Of a DNA stretch of 64,000 nucleotides, positions 12,701-26,000 are shown piece after piece. The notes beneath the pieces are model-generated. The model was given only the letters and a program-made list of their open reading frames with translations, did not search any database and was not told the DNA's origin. How positions within the stretch are numbered: the first letter of the stretch is position 1; every line of letters begins with the position of its first letter. A program made the translations under genes and the position numbers. The stretch spans positions 7,694,195 to 7,758,194 of the forward strand of contig NC_031499.1 of assembly GCF_000237925.1 (NCBI RefSeq), in the 5' to 3' direction. The stretch is from Schistosoma mansoni. Lineage: Eukaryota; Platyhelminthes; Trematoda; Strigeidida; Schistosomatidae.

Positions 12701-13814
12701 TCTATTTTGCAAATAGTCAATAACTTGACTTTTGTGGGTTTGCATCTTGAATAAGAATTTACCGACCTGACCAGAATAAGGATATTTATCATATAGAACC
12801 AACAATCGCTCGCATAATCAATTTTCGCTTTAAATATGTGAGAAAACTTCAGATTGGTATCATGGAGTTAATCCATTGGGGACGGTGTCGACTTAGGTTT
12901 CGTGCTGGCTGAGATTACTCGACAATGTGTGCCCATAATCTTGAAGAAGGATTCTCCGCATCGAATTTAAAATCACATTACTGTTTGAAGCGTTACCGCT
13001 GAGCTATTTATGCAGCAACTAACCGTGTGAATTTGAGATATTTACATCTGGTCGGCCGTTGAGTATTGGCCGATGTCATGCTTGTTTTGCCCTTTATTGT
13101 TGAACGACTTAGCAATTGTAGTAGTCCCTAGGGTTAAATGTATAGTACTTCACAGAAATGGCGAATCCGTCTATAGAATAATGTTTATCGACTATGGTGG
13201 CTAAAATCTGTATTATCCACTAACCGCCATCTGTGTTTTGAAAAAAGCTAAGGGCAGGCATTCCAAGTATAATACAATCAAACCACTGGTCGTTAGTCGT
13301 GGCTATACCTAAAGGGATCAAAATTTCTCCCTTGAGTCTGCGTGGTAGTAATAATCAGTGATTACAGATAGTCCCAGTAGAGTGTATGTATTTATAAACC
13401 TTGATATCAGCCCTATTCCATTTATCGATTTATTCTGTTTTCCATGAAATTCATACTCATTTGTGATTGATCCCTGCCTTTTCTCGTTACCTGATTTCGG
13501 TTAATTATTTCTTTAATTTTGTATAGCCCATTTCTCAGCCACAATTATCTAGATAACACAGGACAGTGATCAGTATTTTCTCAATGCAAATCACAGAAAT
13601 ATATAATGTGGATTCCCGCATATCATAAAGGCACGAATGAATTAACACAAAAGAACACAATCAACAATGAAAAAAATTATAGAAGAATCAAATAATAGTA
13701 ATCAACACTTCATGGAATTTGTAGTTTTTTCTTCAGTTTTTTGTTTGCCACACCCTGCCTCTCCCCACGGAATAACAAAAATGTGGACAAGATATAAAAG
13801 GGCTAAAATTCAAT
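9786..13814. other. 3' flank of GLMP, no gene seen
   Basis: Four kilobases without a recognised exon or repeat. A less AT-rich patch at about 11430-11760 looks like an old unassigned repeat. A short hairpin lies at 10811-10842 (GCCAA...CAAAAA / TTTTTG...TTGGC). No clear AATAAA signal for GLMP was found in the first 200 bp after its stop. Confidence 0.4.
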
Positions 13815-14040
13815 CTAAGCGATAGGATCATTAACAAAATGACTAAGAATCGGTTGTCTGTCATTATTGATAACAGTAGTGCTTCGACGTAAAACAACTA
13901 CAAGTAGAATGCCTAAAACTACAGAGCTAACAATGATCAACATCGAGAATATAATTAATCCAATCAATAAGGAAGATAGATTATCAGTAGGCGGATTGCC
14001 TAGACCAAACGATGCAGTCCTTGGGAAAGCAAAAAAAGTA
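13815..14040 (-). CDS. GLMP: GLMP exon 6 (membrane helix and tail)
   Basis: 226 nt, acceptor ACCCAG, stop TAG at 13815-13817. FGLGNPPTDNLS precedes a helix at about residues 422-448 and the cytosolic tail RRSTTVINNDRQPILSHF then six more residues. DRQPIL resembles an acidic dileucine signal. The preceding intron is 6 kb and holds RTE and SINE copies. Confidence 0.9.
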
Positions 14041-17000
14041 CTGGGTTTAAATATTTGCAATAAATAATGAAACTTTAAAACAGAATGCATAATTTATTCA
14101 ATGAGTACGCAAGGACAAAGTGAACACTCAGTCAGTCAGCTAAAACGTAGGACCAGGCATATATATGCATCAGTTCAAGTTGCCATACCTCATTAGCACA
14201 ACAACATGAACACCGAATTCATAGAAGTAGTCACATCGATGTTAGTAATATATAGAAGAAAGATTGCGTATAAGTATATAAAGCAGGAAGAAAGAATGTT
14301 ATAAAGTTTAATCTCATAGTTTAAAGGAAAAGTGTATACACTTACTCCATTGTGATCGATTCTGAGCCATGTCACCTAGAGTCTCCAACCATTGGTTACG
14401 ATAGTCAGGTGGACGCCAACCAAGTAGTCTGCATTTACCAACATGGCTCAGACTAGAAGTTAGTGACTTCAAGCACTGATGCCACGTTTTAGTTTGGCCG
14501 CTCCTAACTCTTCCAACCATCGCCAATACTAGTCAGCATAGCGCGTCGTGGTAATTGATGTTCAGGCATGCGTAATATGTAGCCTAACCATTTCAGTCGA
14601 TGAAGATTCACAACCTCATCAACTGATTTACCATCATTCCCTAATACCATGTGTCTAACCTCACTATTACTTACCCGGTGAACCCAGCAGATGCGAGCAA
14701 TATTTCTAAGGCATCTGTGGTCAAATACTAGTAACTTACGAGTATCTTGTACTCGCAACCGTAAAGTAGAACATAGCGAATTGCTGCACAGTATGCTTGT
14801 CCATTGATTGGTAGACGGATACCTCGTCTTCGCAGGTTGGCAAAAACCAAACGAGCTTTTTGAATCTGTGCTGAGATTTCGTCAGACACCAACCCATTAG
14901 GGCTGATCAGACTTCCAAGATAAGTGAAGTTCTCGATGCGTTCGACTACTTCACTCCCTATCCTTAGCTCAGGTATTGACGCAAGGCAGTCTTGGAGCAA
15001 ACACTTGCATTTAGAGGGAGAGAAACACATCCCAAACGTCCTTGTATTGTCATTCAGTGCTATAAAAAGACTGCATTTTACCAGCGTCATCACCAAACAG
15101 GACTATGTCACCTGCGTATTCTAAGTCGATAAGTGGAGCCCCTGGTAGGAGATCAGTCCCTGGAAATTCAGTCGACGAGAGTGTTATTTCCAGCAACAGG
15201 TCTATAATGAAGTTAAACAAAAATGGGGATAGTGGACAATCTTGTCGGACACCACTTGAGGTTGTAAAATCAGATGACAGTTCGCCATAAGCTCTCGCCT
15301 TCACAACGTTTATGTACTTTTGAGGTACACCTTTCAATGACAGACGATGCCACAGAACCTCTTGGTCTACAGTCAAATGCTGCTTTCAAGTCAAGAAAAA
15401 CTATCATTGTCGGACGCTGATAAGCATGCCTAAGTTCTAAAACCTGACGAATAGTGAATATGTGGTCGATACAACCACGACCAGGTCTGAAGCCAACCTG
15501 ATTTTCTCGTGTTTGGAGTTCACGAATCTTTGGCGTCCGATAATTACTGAGGCTAATATTCTAGATGCTATATTATTCAAACTAATCCCTCTATGGTTAT
15601 CACAGGATGATTTCGGCCCCTTCTTATTGTGACCAGTCGGATGGGATTACGTCCAACTCCCGGATTTTAGCTAAAATATTAGTCAACCTAATTGTTAAAA
15701 TTGGACCACCGTGTTTAAAGACCTCTGGACCACTGACTTTTACACTGTTTATGTAAACTATTTAGGGATCCACCGTGTCAGTATATGACTTTGATCAAGA
15801 CAATAAGCTTGGATAATAAGCACTGGTTGTTAATATGCGACCTTCGGTCTAGTAACTAACTAGATTATCCTACTTATTCAGACCAAACGTTACACCACGG
15901 TAGTTTTCGCTCTCCAAATGAAAGATGATTATCCAAAGGCACCATTAGGATGATGTGGATTTTTCTCAACGGCTCAGGAGTATGTTCAAGAGATCTTAAT
16001 TTAGGAACGTTCCGATCACTGGACATAAATGTCCTTCGGAACTTGATAGTTTGTAGGATTGCAAGTACACGCTGTTGGGAAGTTATGATCTGGGACCAAA
16101 GACAAATATTTTATGCTATATGGTGATTTCCCAACTGGTTTCACCTCATATCTAGTGTGTATTAAAACAAGCAAACTGTCCTCTAAATCGTATTGGATCC
16201 ATATTAGTTAAGTGATCGTATGCTCTATGTCCTTATTCAGACTATGAGACTAGTAAATATAAATGCAACTATTTTATTCAACCCCACTTCTATCTTTCTT
16301 TGTAATGGAATTACATATATTTTAGGTAAATCGCAAGATGTACACTCATCTATACAGTCGATCCAAAAATCTTAAATTATTCATCATAATAAATCCGCGT
16401 TTTATTACTAATAAAAGCAACTATTTTCATTCAGAGCAGCTGTATAGTGTACTAACGACTAGCATCGGAGTAGGGACTTCTAATTGTTTTAAGCAATCAT
16501 GTGTGGAGCGAGAGTTAGGTGATGCACCAATAAATTTATTTCCAAAAATTCAACTTGGATGGATATGCATGATCATAAATAATCTTGCAGCTTGCATCAC
16601 AAACCAACCTTACACCATCACTGAAAACCAGGAAAAACTAGACAGTTGCTTCATTTTAGTATGGGGCTACTCAGCAGTCCTCGACAAAGAAGACCGAATC
16701 TGGGACCATCAGATCTTAAGGACATGAGTTTAACCTTAATACCACTGAATAAGCATCGAATGATTTACATTTTTAACTTCAATCAATTCGCGATACTGTA
16801 AAACTATTTTCCAGTACCACTGGTGGACCAATGTTTCACACATGATGTGGCTATGGCGTTTTTTTAAAAATCCCAAAACTAGTTACTACTAAACACGATA
16901 TGCAAACTATAGAAATTCAGCAATCTCTGTAAAAGCCCTATAATAATGATATGAATCATTTGTTACAAATCAAGCAGCAATTTTCACCACAGAATAATAT

Positions 17001-20000
17001 TGTGTAAACAGATAACAGATATGAATGGCAGGTACAATTAACCACTAAGTATTCATTTAAAATTTGAGTTATCTTTTGTTGACCAAATCTAGTCACTGTA
17101 ACATGGAACATTTCGATTACAATACCAAACAATATGTTAGACTGACAAAGTTTTGACTATTGAATATTCTAGCTAGGCTCGAATCAATACATGTTGATTG
17201 TTCAATTTTTCAGTGAATCAGCACTAGTGGACGAGAAGATCCTTATATGAACAATAATGCCATCATTACTGTATATTGTATTATTCGGATTCATTGGAAT
17301 ATACATTGCTTACTTTCAATTCTTGTTTTAATACAGAAGGTGGTTGAAGTATAGTGTCCGAAGGACACCAGGCGGCAAGAACTCACATTATAGCTCAAAA
17401 TAATCAACAAAGATAATTTCTTTGACACTAATTCAGTCGGTCATACTCAATGTAGGTGTTGGGGCGATCCTGAAAATTACTCGGAATAGACAAATAAAGG
17501 CTCAGGAAACATTGAGAAGCATTTTAACCAGTCAGCGTTTGACGGGAAGTTTTGCTAGAAACATCACGAAAATGAAAAGTCACATGTAGAGGTTCCGATT
17601 GGCTGATTATTACACTGCCACTATGTTTAGTAGCAATCTAGAATTTTCAGGAAAACCCAAGGACTTCTAAAATACTATTGAAAAACCTATATTTCCTGTA
17701 CTTAATGAACCTTTGCAGTAAAGTGCTTCTCGCATATTTTGCGCCTTTTGTCTCGTGTTCAAGTCACTGTGTAGAATTAGCTTTTGGATTACGAGACTAG
17801 CTTAGGATTTGAGTATAGCGTTCAATTAGCAAGACTTATCAGTAAGGCCTGACACGTGTGCATCAGTTCAAAACGCCATACCACAAAGCACATTGCGATA
17901 AAATTATATCAAGATGTATCCGGAAGTGGTAGTAAGGAAAATTAGGTATTAAATAAAGAAACAGGTATAAAATTTCGGGAATCAGTTCTCAAGGGGTAGG
18001 TTTTGGTTAGCAATACGTAGCACATGTTCCAACCACCTCTATTGATGAAGATTCACTAACTAGCCAGTCAATTTGACATCCTTGCCTAATATCCTGCGCC
18101 TAACCTATGTATTCCTCACTCTGTAGTTCAAAAATACACAAGCAATACTCCGAAGACACCTAGGACTAATAAATAGTAACCTATAAATATTCTATATTAA
18201 AAGCCATGTCTTACACCCATAAAGTAGAACGAGGCGAAGTGATACATAACTATCTCGTCCTTCGGTTTGCAACCGGATATCTTGCCTACGCCACAAGCGA
18301 TTCAAGTCACAAAACGTCAGTCGAGCTTCCTGATTCCATGCCGAACCTTTCCAAGACCCATCAAGGCTGATGAGACCCTAAGACAAGTGAAGTGGTTGTA
18401 GCTGACTGGTTGATGCACTTGACTACTTCAACTCCTGTAATTAATTTAGACGTGAACGCAGCTGTCATGAGGCGATATTCTGCATTTGAAGGGATAGAAT
18501 CACATCTCAAGCATTCAAGCCTGTAAACACTGAAAAAATCTTGAATTTATAATAATTCTTCAATGTATCCCCATTGTTGAGGAATCTTAAACTATTATTT
18601 AGTATTCACCGATATTCGGCGAAACTCCACCTGTAGCCCCTTCGGGGGCTACTGCAGGTTCCAAACCCGGATAAAGGAGGAGGGTTGGGCATAGGGTTAG
18701 CGACCCCATCCCGTAGAAAACCAACTCGCCAAAAAACACTAACCAGAAAATACTATTCAAACCATATATATAGCAACACTACAACAAGGGTTAAAAGCCT
18801 ACAGTTATTGATCAGTTTTACAGATAAATATGTGTACTATTACTGTTAAAATGATGTATTAAAAAAACTAGGTGTAATGCATTGTAATAAAAAAAATTGA
18901 ATTTTTATCCAAAGACTGAAAAATAGCTCACGTTTACCATTGTGAAACAGTTTGTAAACAAGATATAGTTAGTCAGTCAGTTGAAATTTTACTAAGCAAA
19001 GGTCTTTTAGGCATATATCATTGTGGCGTAACAGTTCCAACATTTAACCTTTGACACTTTGATTGTACTCTTGTGAATTCAACTTAGTTACTTTAATTAC
19101 ATTATAGTTGCATAGTGTTGAGTAGTACCGTATGAAATAAATTATCTAATACATTTCTGGTTTTAAATCGCATGATAAATGAGATCAATCTGTGACGAAT
19201 TCTATCTATAAGCCAAATAATATTCGAAAATAAATTGACTGATTGAAAATTAACAATCTGCTCTACCAGTTAGTTGTATAGTAATTGGTATTATATATTG
19301 CTATGTCCATTTAGAAAGCACATATGTCAAATACATAACGGACAGAGACATAATGGTCACTGCCCACCGAATATTAAAACCAGATCACGGTGGAATGTAG
19401 ACTTCCTCGACACCTAGTGAAGTTCAAATCGAAATCACTCTAAATAGTAGCAGACTATGATATCTGGAGGACGTATTTTACTGTTCTAGACAACGGCAAT
19501 CCAACGCATCTTTAAATAAACACTACATCTGATATATAAACGAATGATCTACGTAGTGGACAGTAAATAGAATCACCCAAGAAAAGTGCTAAGAATGTAT
19601 CAAGCTGTATTTTGGAACTCGTTGGTGAATCGCAATTAGAATTATAGTTTAATAGAATGTGTTATCTAATTGACCGTCGAAATCTTGAAGTTCTTAGTCT
19701 AGATCTACTGAAAAACTGATTAATGGATATTTGTATGAACAGTTAATTCAACCAGTCGTGTTTATCAACAGACATTCAGCTGTCAGTAAAGAAGACAAGT
19801 GAAAAATTAGTGAAAAAGCTATAAAAAAAATTGTTCTTGTCTTTCAGAATGGTCTTGATCACTGCACGAACGTGAAATCTATAAACGTATCAGTATATAT
19901 TCAATCTAATACCTCCTACACTGCCACTGAGCAGTTCCACAATAGGATGAAATGGCTGTTCAATGCTTCCAGGTTTTTCATGATGTTCTTACTTCACTTG

Positions 20001-23000
20001 ACTAATGATCTCAACTATTAAAATCTCCTCGAAAAATTCCTTTATTAATGAATAACTAAATATTAAAAAATAATAAAGAGAAAAAAATTCAATAATAATA
20101 AGATTAACTTACCAAACAATAAATTTTGATTTAGAATAAAATCCATCAGTTGATGTACCAAATGATACATTTAATAAACGAATTCCAATAGGTTTTAATT
20201 GACTATTATTATTATTATTATTATTATGATTGTTACTAGGATCATTTAATCGATCCGCATAAAATATAGATGGAAATGTATAATTAATTAGATCAAATTG
20301 TGATATATTATCATTATTATTATTGTCTAATAAATCTTGATGTTTACTAATATAAACATTACGACTATTTTGAACTGTACGTAAATGATTATCAATAAAA
20401 CAAGCTGGTTTAATTTGAATAAATGCTGATGGATTCGTTGAATTCTTGAAATATTGTTCACTAGTATGATTATTATTATTATTATTGATTTTAGATACAG
20501 ATTCACCCAATAAAATATTGGTCATCTAGTTGTTAAGAAAATAGGTATATATATATATAAAGAATTATTTGAATGAATGATAGCAATATTAAACTTATTG
20601 ATAACAATAAATTAACTAATATTCAAATGCTAATCAAGACCGTTGCTGCTACCTTGACGTGGTGGTTGGGATTGCCTGTCGTGATGAACCAATCGAGCGA
20701 TACTGGCTGGAACAATAGTTCCTCAAGGTCCTACCATGCCAGAGCCCCCAAATGCCCTGGTACGGTCGAGAGTGGGGAGAGTCCGCTCTCCCTCTCTAAA
20801 TGCTCTCACATGGCCACGCGAATATATAACCTCTGACAGGGAAGTCCTACTCACTGACTTCTCGTAGCACCACTGTTGTTTACGAAATTGAGAGGACGAA
20901 AAGCGAATACCCGGCGCTTTAACCAGGTTGGTGGACACAGAAAGTCTACCTAGGGGAGTTGGAAAACCCTGATTCCAAACCAATGGTGCACATGGGCTCC
21001 AGTATCCTGAGGGAACAAATGGCGTATGAATCAATCGTTGGTCACCGGCTACCATGGGACTACATCTCCTTACGATGCTCCATTGCCTTGTGGATTAGAC
21101 CTTCATTTCAAAGGCTCCGGGTGTGGCCCCTTAAGAAAACAACCTGTCTCAGTTTGGGCACCTGAGCAGTATCCCAGCCCTCACACAAATCAAAGGAGAT
21201 TTGTGAGGCGCATATGTATCTGGTGCTTCCTTGTACCAATATTTATGTGTTGAAATAAAATAAAAAAACCATGTCAGACAGGTCGGTTGAAGAGCGGTAA
21301 GACTAAAAGCAGCAAACTCAAGGTCCGAAGGCGAAGTCGTACTGCTGATTGTACAGAGGTGTGACGGCAGTAAGATGTTTCCTACAGACAACCAGCATAA
21401 CAGCGATGCTGCCTTTCCACAAGGAGCGGTGGGGTTAGAAAAGGTCGACCTTTAAAATGCACACCACGTCTTATCCCACGGATATCCGTCTCCAGCGGTA
21501 AGGTCCCAACATTACGGAGCTAACACAAAACTACTCACAGGAAGGTCGTGTGTGACCGACCCCAAACAGTTGTCCCTTGGGCAGTTCGGTCACGCTCTAT
21601 TATTATTGTCTTGCTATATAACATATTCACTTGGATTAGAACACTTTTATAGGATTAAAATATTGAGTTGATATGTCTATCCTACATCTGATGACTAAGT
21701 TTTTATAAACACATGAAGACAAATATAAGATGACAGGGAAATTTTGTAGCCCAGGTGGATGACAAAGATACGTCGTTTATTATTTGCAGTGAAATTCAAA
21801 TACTTCACTTCTATCTGAAGTTTGTGCTGATGTTATACAGAAGAACAATGAAAACTTCACAACAAAATCATCTAGCTTAGAGAACGAAACTTGACCAAAA
21901 ACATAAATATGAATTTTTATAATCTACCTGATAGACTGACTCTAATTGGACAATCAATGTAAACCAAGAAGAAATGAACGGCTATATTGTCTTAGTATGA
22001 GAGATTACCATTCATAACTGTTATATCCCTGAGAAAACATAAGTACGGGTAACTTCCGGGACCTGGTAATGGACGATTATTCTATATATATTCTTATTGT
22101 TTAACTATTGAGTAATTAGATTGCGTATATCTATGTTCATCTCACTATAAGCTTTATTTTGACCTATGGATTATTATTATACAATTTACTGTCCGTAAAT
22201 TATATTCAGTTTATTGATTACTGTCTTGCACGTTCACGGCCACATCTGGCTTGATCTTGTACAAATATTATTTTTTATTTTATGGTGTGATGCGGTCTGT
22301 CTGTCTATCTGACTGGTATATAAACCGAGTATGCTTGAAATAAATGATTCGTATAGCCGAAGCTGTAATTGGTGTTTTGGACTCCACTGGAAGGGCTAAA
22401 CGGATAAAGGACCAATAAGGACGCTAGGTTGCTCATACCGGTCGAACGTCATTGTTTCGGCACAGTGTTAAGATTGAGCAAGTCGTATTCCGATTGATGA
22501 ATCAATCACGTGATAAAAGCTGGACATAAAATCATAACAATGACCCCACAAGGAAACGAACTCACGACCTTCATTAAGCCTCTAGGTGAGCACTTAACGT
22601 TCAGATAAATGACCAATCGTTCAATGGTTTACATTTCTAACTTTAATCAATCCGCAAAATAGCGCGATCATCTTCCAGTGTCATCGGTGAGGAAAGCAAC
22701 TGTCTCACACTATGCATAGCTGAACTCCACTAGTCAAACCTTTTCATCATTAGAACATCAGAAATTACCCCATAAACTTAGTCACTAATGTGTACATAAT
22801 AAAATTCATTCTACTTTCTGGAAAGGAACATTTTTTACATGATGTGGTTTTCGTTTCAAGAAAAAAATATATATATATGTATTACCTCAAAATTTCCAGG
22901 TGTTAATTCATCATCAATACTTAATAAAACTTCTTTACGAAATTCTTCAGTTGGATCCAAAGTTAAATTTGACATCATCATTAATTGTAAACCAAATCGA

Positions 23001-26000
23001 CTTTGATTAAAATGACTAGTTAAATTATTAAATAAAACATCAAATTGAACAATCCAACCAGGTTTAAATAATAAATGTGGCATATCTTTATGATGTTGAG
23101 TTGTATTGCTTATTCGAAACTGAAATTTTAGAAGAAAAAAACAAAACAAATTTCAACTGAAATAATAAGTTTCTCTAATGGAGATGAATATAGAAACAAT
23201 TGTGAAAATTCGGTTGGAAGGAAGCTAAGAGCAGCCAAACTAGGATGTGACATCAGTTCATGAAGTTACTGACTACTGATCTGAGCTGTATAGGTAGATA
23301 CAGACTATCTGGTTGGAGTTTACGTGATTAACCTATGGTTGAAGATGTTAGGTGGCATGACTTAAATGCATTCATCACTTGTCTGTCCTTGTGGCAACAA
23401 CGGCGTAGTAAGAAAGATTAAGTCCAATAGTATTATTTAGTGATGATCCGGGTCAAAAATCCAACGTAGTATGAGAAGGCCTAAAAGGATGTTATAACAC
23501 TGTTATAATTTCCAATCAAAGACCGTGGTCAATAAATCAGAGCAACAGACGGAGGATATAGTGTTTATATTTCAACCAACGCGGTAGTATATCAGTATAT
23601 GTATATAACCAAACAACTATATCCGTTTTCTTACGATTGATACAGAGAAACGATAGATATTGAATATGAATGTAGTTACATATAAAGTGTGACATGGTGT
23701 AACAACTTGAGTTAATACACAAGTGTCAGGTCCTACGTTGTTTGAAGCTGAGTGATATGCTCTGTAATTGAAATCAATTAATCCCTTTTGTGTTTTGTCT
23801 CGTTGATTTTTGTGTGCCCTGTGCTGATTTAAGACGTGGTTGATACATAGAGTTGTGACAGATTTTTGTAATCAATAACGGTTCATAACCCCATAAACTG
23901 ATAAAATGTACATATGCCATACATAGACCCAAATACCGTAATCAATACAATGGTTCGAATAAAATTTACGTAAAAACAAATATGTTGTATATATTAAAGA
24001 ACAAAACTGAGACTAGAGTTCTATCATTTTTTTTAACTTGCCTTAATAATAACTTGCTCATATGGTGAAGTCATTTTTGGACTAGTTCCATTGTATGTGA
24101 TTTCAAATAAATTATCTTCAAAGGATAATGAACTATCGTTGTTTGAATTACGCTTCCAGTTATATTCATTTAAATGATGTATTCGAATTTGATCAGCATT
24201 TCGAGGATAAATGGACATGTTTACATCATCAGATAAATCATTATATTCAAGCATCTAGTTGATTTTTAAACAAACAAGTAAAATGGAATATATATAATAT
24301 TATATCTCTGAATAAAAGAAGAGGTACTTTTTATAACGTGTTCAGAATAATTTATAATATTGTAAAGCTTATATGCTATGATAATATTCTTCGTAAAAAC
24401 CCAACAAGGAATGGATGCTCAGAGGTTGTAGCATTTGCATTTCACGACTAATAGACTGCGACGTTAGAATATCGCTCGACCTACTTAGATTTGAGCAGCC
24501 AATTAGTATTATACCACAGACACTCCTACAAACGCTAAAAACAAGTACACGAACTCGTACTGAGTAAAATGAGTCTGATTAATGGGTCTATTTTTGTCTT
24601 CTCCAGTAATAATGACTTCACTGTGATATGGTTGGAGAGTTTAGGCAAATCATGTGCCTGTGCTCAGATGTCACCTCAAGGTCAAGCGTTGGGCAACAAA
24701 TTATAAGTGGATTATGTTACTGAAGGAAACCGACTATGTTCCTAGTCAAGGTTTCGGCCCACATAATCTGGTGTAGGTCAGAATGACAAATATACGTGTA
24801 CTTTATTATTTAGTTTCCCGATCAAAGCTTACTAGTCACGCATCATTCTTTTCACTAGCCTAGCTCGTTGAATAAGAGTGTAGAAAGCGTGGATATCTAA
24901 ATCAGACTTTGTGGATAGTAAAAATTAGATACCATATGTCTGAATACAGAGGTGAAATCTGAGCAGAGAAAATATTCCGAACAGCTTCACTTGGATTACA
25001 TTTTCACAACAGTAATTCATAAACGCTATCGACCTTAGTTAACAATTCGGGAAAAACAAGAGAGGAGAATAAGAGATAGGTGGTATTCAAAATTTGATAA
25101 ATTGTAAGATTAAATGTTAGCTTATGACAGAAACATGTGATGTCTTTATATTCTACGTTAAGCTGTTAGGGAGGCTAACTCTTAGAATTTATAAACATTG
25201 GATTTAGTCGGTAAATAATTAACTTCAATGTAGATCAATCTCCTTAGACCTCTCAATAAATCCTTACAAGATTCGTCTTTGACAGTAGTCATAAGAGAAT
25301 TATAATCATAAGAGAACTGTTGTGTCTGATACTAGGATATCGTTAGAATTACTGCAGCTATCTTCCGACGTATCATAAATGAAGATTTATTTTTACCAAC
25401 ACAATATCCGAAAACTAGGAGAAATAATCAGTAGGATAAAGTAAACAACTACATTTTATTTGTTTTTATAAACAAGGTCATAAATATTACAACAGCTATC
25501 AGTCAGTCAGTTATAACGTAGAACTTCGTACGTACGTACATCAGTTCGAGTTGCCATACCACATTAGCACAGAGATGAAGTTGTCGATTCAAATCCAACA
25601 TTGGTAGAAGTAGTAAGAATATAAGTATTATGTGAAAGATAAGGGTTTGAAAATGTTATTGAAGGAGTATAATACAGTGAAATAAATTTGGAAAGAGAAA
25701 AAGGATACGGACATGAAGAATTCAGAAGATTAGAATTTGGTAGAACACAAAGAGTGTATGCACCTTCGCCATTGCAAATTACAACAGCTATACTGAGATT
25801 TATAAATCTCTCCCATTTGAATCATTTTTAAGTGTTATCAGTAGGTCATAAAAACAAAATAACTGTATAACTGCTAATAATCCAGTACCCGATCGTATAT
25901 ATATCGTAAGGGATATATCTGACATAGTTTATTATTTATTTATTTAGAAACATAAATATTGGTACAAAGGGGCACCAGATACATATGCGCCACACAAATC

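Noticed and set aside
16338-16727. 129-residue open frame
   Set aside because: Its last third lies in a SINE remnant and the rest has no recognisable domain or splice context.
20573-21391. Cluster of overlapping open frames on both strands
   Set aside because: Products of repeat G; the frames are broken differently in each copy, so coding is not kept.
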